Origin: JACVRW01 sp034664105
GTDB taxonomy: Bacteria; Actinomycetota; Thermoleophilia; Solirubrobacterales; Thermoleophilaceae
Reading direction: 5' to 3'
Length of the DNA: 6,537 nucleotides
Assembly (NCBI GenBank): GCA_034664105.1
Contig: JAXDIH010000185.1
Span: 1 to 6,537 of the forward strand
This document shows positions 1-6,407 of this stretch, piece after piece; within the stretch, counting starts at the first letter, position 1; each line of letters opens with the position of its first letter. The notes under the pieces were generated by a model. That model did not search any database and was not told where the DNA came from. It saw nothing but the letters and a program-made list of their open reading frames with translations. The position numbers and the translations under genes are program-made.

Positions 1-3000
1 CCGCTCGATGTGGTCGACCAGCACGTTGGTAGTGCCATCGCGGCGCTCCAGGCGGCCGGTGGCCAGCACCAGCGGCTCCGCCCGCACCGCCAGCCTGAAG
101 CGCTCGTGGACCGCCACGGGAACGATCAGGTTGATCGTGCCGGACTCGTCCTCGAGCAGCATGAACGTGATCCCGCTGGCGGTCGCCGGTCGCTGGCGCG
201 CCACCACGAGCCCGGCCACGCGCACGCGCCCGCCGTCGCGGGCCCGCTCCAGCTCCTTGCTCGTGAGCAGATCCTCGGGCAGGCCCGGCCGCATCAGCTC
301 CAAGGGGTGCTCGCGCAGGGTCACACCGGTGGATCCGTAGTCGGCCAGCATCCGCTCCCAAGCCGACAGCGCGCGCAGCTCCGGCCCTTCGTGCGGGTCG
401 AGCGGCAGCGCCAGCTGAGTGCCCTCGCGCACCGGCACACCGGGCACGGCCACGCCCAGCTGCCAGAGCGCCTGGCGGCGCCGTCCCTCGACCGGGCCCT
501 CGGCCAGCTCGTCGCACGCGCCCGCCCAGGCCAGCTTGCCGAGCGTCTCCGCTGAGGCGCCCGAGCGCGCTGCCAGGTCCCCTAGCGATCGCCACGGGCC
601 GCCCTGCTCGCGCTCGGCGGCCAGCGCGCGGATCTCGTGCTCGCGCACGCCGTTGACGTAGCCCAGCCCGAGCCGCACGGCGCCGTCCGCTTGGCCCAAG
701 CGCCCGGCTCTGCCGGGTGCGCGGGGTTTGCTTTCCACGAGGCAGCGGGCGCCGCTGGCGACCACGCACGGCGGCAGCACCTCGACACCCACCCGCTGCG
801 CCTCGTGCACCAGCGAGTCGGGCGGGTAGAAGCCCATCGGCTGCTCGTTCAACAGCGAGCAGAGGAACTCGGGGTGGTAGTGCACGCGCAGCCAGGTCGA
901 CTGGTAGGCCAGCAGCCCGAAGGCGGCCGAGTGGGCCTTGGGGAACCCGAAGCCCGAGAAGCCCACGATCTGGCTCCACACCCGCTCGGCCGTCTCGCGG
1001 CCGGCGCCCCGCTCGATCGCCCCGACGATGAACTTCTCCTCGTACGCGCGGATCGCGGCATCCGACCGCTTGCGGCTCATCGCGCGGCGCAGCCCCTCCG
1101 CCTCCCCGGGCCGGAAGCCGGCGAACGCCGTCGCGACCTCGAGCACCTGGTCCTGGAAGACGATCGCGCCGAGCGTGTCGCGCAGCGCCGGCTCCAACGA
1201 GGGATGCTCGTAGGGGATCTGGAAGCTCGGATCCGCGCGCAGTGCCTTGCGCCGCTCGATGTACGGATGCACCGCGCCGCCCTGGATCGGTCCGGGACGC
1301 ACCAGCGCCACCTGCACGGTCAGGTCGTCGAGGTTCTCGGGCCGCGTGCGCTTGAGCATCTGCATCTGCGCGCGCGACTCGATCTGGAACACCCCCATCG
1401 TCTCCGCCTCCTGGATGCGGGCGTAGACCTCCTTGTCGTCATAGGGGATGCGCGAGAGGTCGATGCGCTCGCCGCGCACGCGCGCGATCTCGTCCACGCA
1501 CCGCTCGACCGCCGAGAGCATCCCCAGGCCGAGCAGGTCGATCTTGAGGAAGCCGGCGTCGCCGCAGGAGTCCTTGTCCCACTGCACCATCTGGCGCCCC
1601 TCCATCGAGGCGGGCTGCACCGGGCAGAGGTCGATCAGAGGCTGGGTCGAGATCACCATGCCGCCGGGATGCTGCGACTGGTGGCGCGGCAGGCCCCAGG
1701 CATCGCGGGCCAGCTTCACGAGCGCGTCCCAGCGCGGCGAGCGCCGCGCCGGCTCCGGCACGTCGCCCTCGATGTCGTTGCGCTCCTTCCAGGGGTCGAC
1801 CGCGCGCGCCAGCCGCTCGATCTCCCCCGGCGGCAGGCCAAGCGCCTTGGCGAAGTCGCGCACCGCGCTGCGCACCATGAACGTGGAGAAGGCCGCCACC
1901 AGCGCGCAGCGGTCGCGCCCATAGCGGTCGTGCACGCGCGGGATCAGCACGTCGCGGATGTCGCGCGGGAAGTCGAGGTCGATGTCCGGCAGCGCGGTCA
2001 GCTCCTCGTTGAGGAAGCGCCCGAGGCAGAGCTCGTTCTGGATCGGGTCGATGTGCGAGAGGCCGGTGAGGTAGCAGACGATCGAGGACACGCTCGAGCC
2101 GCGGCCGCGGCCGGGCGGCAGCAGCCGCCGGGCCGACTCCGGCCCGCGCACCTCGCAGGCCACCTCGCGCGCCAGCTCGAGCATGTCGCGGTGCAGCAGG
2201 AAGAAGCCGGACAGGCGCAGGTGGCGGATCACGTGCAGCTCCTCCTCGAGCCGCCCGAGCGCCTCCGGGAGGCCCTGGTAGCGCTCGTCCAGCCGGTCGC
2301 GGCACAGCTCCGCCAGCTGGCGGTCGGCGTCGGGGTCCTCCGACCCGGGGTAGCGGTAGCCGAGGTCCTCGGTGAGGTCGAAGCGCAGGCGCTCCGCCAG
2401 ACGCCCGCTCTCGGCGATCGCCTCGGGATGGTCGCGAAAGCGCTGGGCCATCCGCTCGGGCGGGGTGAGCACGTGGGAGGAGTTGCCGCGCCGCCGCGGC
2501 TCGGTCTCGTCGAGCGTGGCGCCCAGGCGGACCGCGACCATGGCGTCCTGGAGCGGGGTGCGCTCGCGCGAGTGCACGTGCACGTTGCCGGTGGCGACGC
2601 AGGGCACCCCCAGCCGCTCGGCCAGCTCGGCCAGCAGCTTGTTGCGGCGCCGGTCGTGGCGCCAGTAGGGGCGCTGCAGCTCGATGCGGAAGCGGTCGGG
2701 CCCGAAGGCGCTCAGCAGCCGGCGGGCGACCGCGGCCGCAGCCGGGTGGTCGCCGGCCTCCACTCGTGAGGCCACCGCGCCGTCGCGCGCGCAGCCGGAC
2801 AGGCAGACGAGCCCCTCGGCGTGACGCTCCACGTCCGCCAGCGACACGCTGGGGTCGGCGTCGAGCGGGTCCTGCGTGGGCCGGCGACCGTCGGCGATCT
2901 GCGCCACCGGCTCCGACCAGCCCTCGCGCGCCCAGCGCCGCGTGGGCCAGTGCGCGGCGGTGATCAGGCGGCAGAGGTTGGTGTAGCCCGTGCGCGACTC

Positions 3001-3237
3001 GCACAGCAGCGTGAGGTGGGTGCCGTCGTCGAGGGTCAGCTCGGCTCCGGTGATCGGCCTGATCCCGAGCGGCTTCAGCGCCTGCGCCATCTCCATGGCT
3101 CCGTGAAGCCCGTCGTGGTCGGTCAGCGCCAGCGCCTCATGACCCTGCTGGGCCGCCGCGGCGGCGAGCTCCACCGGATGCGAGGCCCCGTCCAGGAACG
3201 AGTAGGCGGAGTGGCAGTGGAGCTCTACGTAGGGCAC
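1..3237 (-). CDS. dnaE2: Error-prone DNA polymerase DnaE2 (C-family translesion polymerase), 3' end beyond window
   Basis: A C-family DNA polymerase III alpha-like protein of the DnaE2 class, the damage-inducible polymerase that with ImuA'/ImuB performs mutagenic translesion synthesis. The minus frame is open without a stop from the left edge to 3237 (1079 codons, close to the full family length). Numbering from GTG 3237: an N-terminal PHP domain (about 1-225) opens with ELHCHSAYSFLDGAS and carries H7, H9, D16, D40-H41, E66, H74, C149 and H220. The polymerase core has PDIDLDFP at 417-424 (catalytic D418 and D420) and KIDLLGLG with the third aspartate D567. HPGGMVIS and FGFPKAHSAAF are family hallmarks. 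A helix-hairpin-helix region spans about 856-930 and an OB fold about 1005-1075. No proofreading domain is visible. The start is uncertain: GTG 3237 or in-frame GTG 3255, with no ATG and no Shine-Dalgarno sequence. An in-frame TGA at 3304-3306 limits extension. Identification as DnaE2 rather than DnaE1 rests on motif style, length and the SOS box. Confidence 0.95.
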   Translation of the reverse strand, partial: MPYVELHCHSAYSFLDGASHPVELAAAAAQQGHEALALTDHDGLHGAMEMAQALKPLGIRPITGAELTLDDGTHLTLLCESRTGYTNLCRLITAAHWPTRRWAREGWSEPVAQIADGRRPTQDPLDADPSVSLADVERHAEGLVCLSGCARDGAVASRVEAGDHPAAAAVARRLLSAFGPDRFRIELQRPYWRHDRRRNKLLAELAERLGVPCVATGNVHVHSRERTPLQDAMVAVRLGATLDETEPRRRGNSSHVLTPPERMAQRFRDHPEAIAESGRLAERLRFDLTEDLGYRYPGSEDPDADRQLAELCRDRLDERYQGLPEALGRLEEELHVIRHLRLSGFFLLHRDMLELAREVACEVRGPESARRLLPPGRGRGSSVSSIVCYLTGLSHIDPIQNELCLGRFLNEELTALPDIDLDFPRDIRDVLIPRVHDRYGRDRCALVAAFSTFMVRSAVRDFAKALGLPPGEIERLARAVDPWKERNDIEGDVPEPARRSPRWDALVKLARDAWGLPRHQSQHPGGMVISTQPLIDLCPVQPASMEGRQMVQWDKDSCGDAGFLKIDLLGLGMLSAVERCVDEIARVRGERIDLSRIPYDDKEVYARIQEAETMGVFQIESRAQMQMLKRTRPENLDDLTVQVALVRPGPIQGGAVHPYIERRKALRADPSFQIPYEHPSLEPALRDTLGAIVFQDQVLEVATAFAGFRPGEAEGLRRAMSRKRSDAAIRAYEEKFIVGAIERGAGRETAERVWSQIVGFSGFGFPKAHSAAFGLLAYQSTWLRVHYHPEFLCSLLNEQPMGFYPPDSLVHEAQRVGVEVLPPCVVASGARCLVESKPRAPGRAGRLGQADGAVRLGLGYVNGVREHEIRALAAEREQGGPWRSLGDLAARSGASAETLGKLAWAGACDELAEGPVEGRRRQALWQLGVAVPGVPVREGTQLALPLDPHEGPELRALSAWERMLADYGSTGVTLREHPLELMRPGLPEDLLTSKELERARDGGRVRVAGLVVARQRPATASGITFMLLEDESGTINLIVPVAVHERFRLAVRAEPLVLATGRLERRDGTTNVLVDHIER

Positions 3238-3250
3238 GAACGTATGTTCG
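3237..3250 (-). promoter_or_regulatory. LexA-binding SOS box at the dnaE2 start
   Basis: The plus-strand sequence CGAACGTATGTTCG is a perfect 5-bp inverted repeat (CGAAC/GTTCG) around four bases. It fits the LexA box known from Gram-positive bacteria and actinobacteria (core GAAC-N4-GTTC; Bacillus form CGAACRNRYGTTCG) at every defined position. It lies in the divergent spacer, and its last base on the minus strand is the first base of the GTG 3237 start codon. That is downstream of the candidate -10, so bound LexA would block promoter escape or clearance. dnaE2 is a standard SOS regulon member, which makes the match biologically expected. The other divergent gene starts 56 bp away and could be affected too, but nothing shows that. 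Confidence 0.88.
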
Positions 3251-3265
3251 CACACGGGGCCCGCT

Positions 3266-3294
3266 ACCGTAGACGGCGATTGCCGCGTAAACAA
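3266..3294 (-). promoter_or_regulatory. Candidate dnaE2 promoter (-35 TTGTTT, -10 TACGGT)
   Basis: On the minus strand TTGTTT (3294-3289) and TACGGT (3271-3266) are separated by exactly 17 bp. Each matches the sigma-70 consensus at only 3 of 6 positions, so support comes mainly from spacing and location. A transcript would begin near 3259. That gives a 5' leader of about 4 nt to GTG 3255 or about 22 nt to GTG 3237 and places the SOS box just inside the transcribed region. Confidence 0.4.
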
Positions 3295-3305
3295 CCCACG
3301 GCTTC

Positions 3306-4286
3306 ATGGATCTCGACACAAATACCGCCACCGCCATCCTCTCTGCCCTCGGGCTCGCCAGCGAACACGGGAGCGCCGTCGCCGCTCTGGAAAATGCCGG
3401 AGTAGACCTGAAGCAGACAGAGCGGTTCAAGGCCCTGTCAGCAGAGTTTCAGGACATCCTCAGCCGCACGAGCGGCGACGAGTCCATGAGCGAGGCGCTC
3501 GCTCTCGGCTATCTCGCCGGCAGCGTGGCTCAGCGCCCGCGCACCCGGACCAGGCGAGCCGTGGCGGACCCCACGTCGTTCGTCATGGACGAGGAGCTCG
3601 TCGTCCAGGCCGCGGAGGGCGAGTCGATCCTCCGCCTGCCCTGGTTCGAGGACGACCTGTTCGTCGGACGCCAGCTGCCCGACGTCACCGAGATGCCGGC
3701 ACGCGTCCGGGAGCTCGCCGTGGCCAACTACCGCGCCGCCCTCGACGGCGAGCACGGCCAGTTCTCGTTCATGAGCTACGGCCACGCCTACTCGGTCGAG
3801 GCGGTGCCCGTGAACGGCGACGACGGCACGATCCGCGCCGTGCTCGGGATCGCCACCCCCGTGCGCTCCTTTGCCTCGGCCGCGACTGCCTACCAGCGCA
3901 CTGCGGAGCGCATGGAGCGCGTAGCCGCGCAGGCGGAGCAGCGGGCCAAGGGACACCACACCGCCGGCCGCTTCGAGGCCGCGGCAGCGCAGCTCCAGGA
4001 CGCTCAGAAGGCCACCCGAGCCGCGGCCCGGGCCAACGTCAACGCGGAACGCCTGCGCTCGCGGGATGCCGAGCCCGGCGCGATGGGGCCGCCCTCGGTC
4101 ACGCCGCGGGAGCTGGAGGTGCTGAACCTGGCCTCCCACGGGCTCACCTCGGCCGAGATCGCGTCGGCCCTCGCCGTGACCGCCGCGACGATCAAGACGC
4201 ACCTGGAGAACATCTATCCCAAGCTCGGCGTGAGCGACAAGGCCGCGGCTGTCGCGACGGCCCTGCGCCACGGGCTCATCGAATAG
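3306..4286 (+). CDS. LuxR-family transcriptional regulator with PAS-like sensor region
   Basis: A 326-residue cytoplasmic DNA-binding regulator with no signal peptide or membrane segment. The C-terminal LuxR/GerE HTH is clear at about 264-326: TPRELEVL, then AEIASALAVTAATIKTHLENIY and KLGVSDKAAAVATAL, with the usual E269, G279, I285, K297-T298-H299 and L307-G308. Residues about 91-187 (VMDEELVV to VLGIATPV) resemble a PAS_4-like fold that could bind a small ligand or receive a signal; this is inferred from pattern, not from a strong motif. A charged, alanine-rich stretch (about 188-262) looks like a long helix or coiled coil joining sensor and HTH. The first 85 residues are helical and unrecognised. 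There is no response-regulator receiver, so it is not a typical two-component partner. ATG 3306 is the first possible start because an in-frame TAA lies at 3288-3290; no Shine-Dalgarno sequence is visible. The 3' end overlaps the convergent phosphatase gene by 11 bp. The signal and targets are unknown. Confidence 0.9.
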   Translation: MDLDTNTATAILSALGLASEHGSAVAALENAGVDLKQTERFKALSAEFQDILSRTSGDESMSEALALGYLAGSVAQRPRTRTRRAVADPTSFVMDEELVVQAAEGESILRLPWFEDDLFVGRQLPDVTEMPARVRELAVANYRAALDGEHGQFSFMSYGHAYSVEAVPVNGDDGTIRAVLGIATPVRSFASAATAYQRTAERMERVAAQAEQRAKGHHTAGRFEAAAAQLQDAQKATRAAARANVNAERLRSRDAEPGAMGPPSVTPRELEVLNLASHGLTSAEIASALAVTAATIKTHLENIYPKLGVSDKAAAVATALRHGLIE

Positions 4287-5580
4287 CCGTCTCCAGCGTG
4301 CCGAGCTTCCGGCCGCGCCCGCGCAGCGTGACGGTGAGCGACCCGCTGTGCCTGCCGGCGACGTCTGCCGCCAGCGACAGCGTTCGCAGCCTCCCGGCGG
4401 GCACGCTCGCGACCACGTTGCGACCGGCGCTCACATGACCCGCCGGCGACCCGTTCACGAGGACCGTCACCGCACTGCCGAGACGGGCTCCGGCGGGCAG
4501 CCGGAAGGTCACGCCACGGACCCCGCGGGGAGCCGTTCCGAGCTTCAGACGCGCGACCAGCCGGCCGCCGCGCACCACGGCCGAGGCCGCCGATGCCGGG
4601 CGGGCAGCGCTGAGCGAGCGCCCGTCGATGTTCCAGCTCCGCGGCGTCCGCAGCCCGAGCTGGTGCATGACCGTCGGCAGGATGTCCACCACTCGCGGCT
4701 TGGAGACGCTCGGGCCCAGCCCCGGTCCGGAGCCGAGCACGAAGACGGTCCGCTCCAGCGGCGTGTCGCCGAAGTGGCTGATCACCGACGGCTCGCTCAG
4801 CGGCTTCTGGCCGTGGTCGGTGGTGACCAGGATCGTCCAGCTCTCGAACCGGTAGCTCGGACGGGAGCGGATCGCGGCAAGCAGTCGCCCGATGCGCTTG
4901 TCGGTGGTGGCGATCGCGTTCGCGTAGGTGGGCGTCTCGGAGCCAGCGAGGTGAGCGGTCTCGTCGACGAGCCCGAGGTAGACGAAGCCGGCGTCCGGGT
5001 TGCCTCGGCGCAGGTAGCGGCTGGCCGCGCTGGTCACCTGCTCGTCTCCCTGGTCCCAGGCGTCGATCGTCTCGACGGGCACCGCGGCGGTGAACTTGGC
5101 GTCCATCGCCTTGCCGAAGATCGGTCCGCCGTTCTTGGGCAGCCCGATGTTGTCCCAGTCGCTGGCGAGGAAGGTGCTGAGGCGCGGGCGGCTGTTCTCG
5201 ATTCGCGTGAGGAAGTCGAGATAGCCGTTCTTGGTGGCCTGGCCGGGGTCCATGTTCAGCTTCGTGCCGTCCACCCCGTGCTTGTCCTCCCACACGCCGC
5301 CGGCGATCGACGACCAGCCGACCTCGCTGAGCGTGATCGTGCCCGGGCCGTACTCGAGCGTGGACGGCCGTGCGAAGCCCTCCCGCCGCAGGCGCGCCAG
5401 GTTGGGGGCGCGGCCGGCCTTCATCGCGGCGGTCAGCAGGTCCCACCGCGTGCCGTCGGTGCCGATCACGAGCACCTTGTCCAGGCTGGTGCCGCTCGGG
5501 CCCGCAAGGGGCGCGGCCTGTGCGAGCGCGGGCGACGCGCCCAGGACGAGGATGCATGCGGCGAGAGCGAGTCCCTTCAT
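4276..5580 (-). CDS. Secreted alkaline phosphatase / nucleotide pyrophosphatase family protein
   Basis: A 434-residue exported metal-dependent phosphatase or phosphodiesterase of the alkaline phosphatase superfamily. Residues 1-22 form a signal peptide (MKG, hydrophobic core, ASPALAQA cleavage region). The two-zinc site can be read by analogy with NPP enzymes: D42 in VIGTDGTRWD, the probable nucleophile S85 in TITLSEVGWSSIAGG (T83 is the alternative), D206 and H210 in LVDETAHLAGS, D255-H256 in TTDHGQ, and H269 in SHFGDTP. VVDILPTVMHQLG (297-309) is the usual C-terminal end of the catalytic domain. Residues about 335-434 form an extra, strand-rich segment ending in basic repeats. The start at ATG 5580 is chosen because it begins the signal peptide; an in-frame ATG at 5643 adds 21 polar residues and would overlap the divergent ABC gene. 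The substrate cannot be named: nucleotides, phosphodiesters or phosphonates are all possible. It is probably a single-gene transcript. Confidence 0.88.
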   Translation of the reverse strand: MKGLALAACILVLGASPALAQAAPLAGPSGTSLDKVLVIGTDGTRWDLLTAAMKAGRAPNLARLRREGFARPSTLEYGPGTITLSEVGWSSIAGGVWEDKHGVDGTKLNMDPGQATKNGYLDFLTRIENSRPRLSTFLASDWDNIGLPKNGGPIFGKAMDAKFTAAVPVETIDAWDQGDEQVTSAASRYLRRGNPDAGFVYLGLVDETAHLAGSETPTYANAIATTDKRIGRLLAAIRSRPSYRFESWTILVTTDHGQKPLSEPSVISHFGDTPLERTVFVLGSGPGLGPSVSKPRVVDILPTVMHQLGLRTPRSWNIDGRSLSAARPASAASAVVRGGRLVARLKLGTAPRGVRGVTFRLPAGARLGSAVTVLVNGSPAGHVSAGRNVVASVPAGRLRTLSLAADVAGRHSGSLTVTLRGRGRKLGTLETAIR

Positions 5581-5587
5581 CGCGCGC

Positions 5588-5593
5588 ACTGTA
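5588..5593 (-). promoter_or_regulatory. Candidate -10 (TACAGT) for the phosphatase gene, leaderless
   Basis: TACAGT on the minus strand matches TATAAT at 4 of 6 positions and ends 7 bases before ATG 5580. Transcription would therefore start at or next to the start codon, giving a leaderless mRNA. This agrees with the absence of any Shine-Dalgarno sequence before this ATG. No convincing -35 is present 17 bp upstream. Confidence 0.4.
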
Positions 5594-5606
5594 GTCGAGG
5601 TAGTCG
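5591..5606. repeat. Short direct repeat GTAGTCG x2 in the divergent promoter region
   Basis: Two identical 7-bp copies of GTAGTCG (5591-5597 and 5600-5606) are separated by AG, a 9-bp period. They lie between the two candidate -10 hexamers of the divergent phosphatase and ABC genes; the first copy shares three bases with the phosphatase -10. A regulator site is possible, but so short a repeat may also be chance. Confidence 0.35.
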
Positions 5607-5612
5607 TGTCTC

Positions 5613-5618
5613 TAGCAT
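5613..5618 (+). promoter_or_regulatory. Candidate -10 (TAGCAT) for the ABC transporter operon
   Basis: TAGCAT matches TATAAT at 4 of 6 positions and ends 9 bases before ATG 5628. The predicted transcript would have a leader of only about 2-3 nt. There is no Shine-Dalgarno sequence before this start and no good -35 hexamer. The element also contains the in-frame TAG (5613-5615) that bounds the ABC reading frame. Confidence 0.4.
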
Positions 5619-5627
5619 CGACGGGCG

Positions 5628-6407
5628 ATGAACCATGCGTCACCGCCGGCCCTGGAGATCGGCAACCTCGTCAAGCGCTATGACACCGGCACGGAAGCCC
5701 TGCGGGGCGTGTCGCTCGATATCCAGGCGGGCGAGTTCTTCGGGCTGCTGGGCCCCAACGGCGCCGGCAAGTCCACGCTGATCCACTGCACGACCGGACT
5801 CGCCCAGCCCACGGCGGGCACCATCCGCGTGTTCGGCCACGACGCCATTCACCACTACGAGCAGGCGCGGCTCGCCGTCGGCCTGGCCCCGCAGGAGCTG
5901 AACATCGACTGGTTCCTGACCGTCGAGGAGACGCTCGACTACCACGCCGGCTACTTCGGCATGCCCAAGCGCGAGCGCAAGGAGCGTGCGCTGGAGCTGC
6001 TCGACATCTTCTCGTTGACCGAGAAGCGCAACGAGCGGACACGGACGCTGTCGGGCGGCATGAAGCGCCGGCTCGTGCTGGCCCGCGCGCTGATGCACCG
6101 GCCACGGCTGCTGATCCTGGACGAGCCGACGGCCGGCGTGGACGTGGAGCTGAGGCTGGAGCTCTGGCACTACGTCCAGCGCATCAACGGCGAGGGCACC
6201 ACGATCCTGCTCACCACGCACTACCTCGAAGAGGCCGAGCAGCTGTGCGACCGGATCGCCTTCATCAACGAGGGTCAGATCATCGCCCAGGGGTCGAGCG
6301 AGGAGCTGGCGGAGCAGTACGGCGTCACGAGCCTCGAGGACGCCTACCTGGGGCTGGTGGGCCGCAAGGAGCTGTCGCGGGCGCGCATCGAGGCCGACGC
6401 CCTGTGA
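5628..6407 (+). CDS. ABC-2 type transporter ATP-binding protein (YadG-like)
   Basis: A 259-residue cytoplasmic ATPase subunit that drives an ABC-2 exporter. All nucleotide-binding motifs are intact and in order: aromatic A-loop Y18, Walker A GPNGAGKST (42-50), Q-loop Q89 in LAPQELN, signature LSGGMKRR (141-148), Walker B LLILDEP (161-167) with catalytic E166, D-loop AGVD (169-172) and H-loop H198 in TTHYLEEAE. The DEPTAGVDVELR and LTTHYLEEAE wording is very close to the YadG group and related DrrA/NodI-type exporters. ATG 5628 is the first possible start because an in-frame TAG lies 12 bases upstream at 5613-5615. The stop TGA overlaps the GTG start of the permease (sequence GTGA), so the two are translationally coupled and almost surely one operon. 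The cargo cannot be inferred; lipid, polysaccharide or drug export are all known in this class. Confidence 0.95.
   Translation: MNHASPPALEIGNLVKRYDTGTEALRGVSLDIQAGEFFGLLGPNGAGKSTLIHCTTGLAQPTAGTIRVFGHDAIHHYEQARLAVGLAPQELNIDWFLTVEETLDYHAGYFGMPKRERKERALELLDIFSLTEKRNERTRTLSGGMKRRLVLARALMHRPRLLILDEPTAGVDVELRLELWHYVQRINGEGTTILLTTHYLEEAEQLCDRIAFINEGQIIAQGSSEELAEQYGVTSLEDAYLGLVGRKELSRARIEADAL

Noticed and set aside
637..2769. Plus-strand open frame of 710 codons, and several other long frames opposite or shifted within 1-3237
   Set aside because: It is the exact codon-for-codon antisense of dnaE2 in high-GC DNA, where stops are rare. Its translation is low-complexity (rich in R, A, H, L) with no family motif, whereas the minus frame has full polymerase motifs.
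1439..3004. Minus-strand open frame of 521 codons inside dnaE2
   Set aside because: It is in a different frame from the polymerase, is composed almost wholly of R/A/P/G, and has no recognisable domain; a GC-driven shadow.
3288..3293. TAAACA as a -10 hexamer for the LuxR gene
   Set aside because: It matches TATAAT at only 3 of 6 positions and has no partner -35; too weak to annotate.
3438..4271. Minus-strand open frame of 277 codons opposite the LuxR gene
   Set aside because: Its translation has no family motif and the plus strand encodes a clear LuxR HTH; treated as antisense shadow.
4214..5557. Second minus-strand open frame of 447 codons over the phosphatase
   Set aside because: Shifted frame with R/P/G/H-rich, featureless translation; incompatible with the phosphatase frame that carries the catalytic motifs.
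4348..5631. Plus-strand open frame of 427 codons opposite the phosphatase
   Set aside because: Antisense shadow of the phosphatase gene, which has a signal peptide and a complete metal site; the plus frame shows no motif.
5581..5643. Upstream ATG 5643 as start of the phosphatase
   Set aside because: It would put 21 polar residues before a clear signal peptide and overlap the start of the divergent ABC gene; ATG 5580 explains the protein better.
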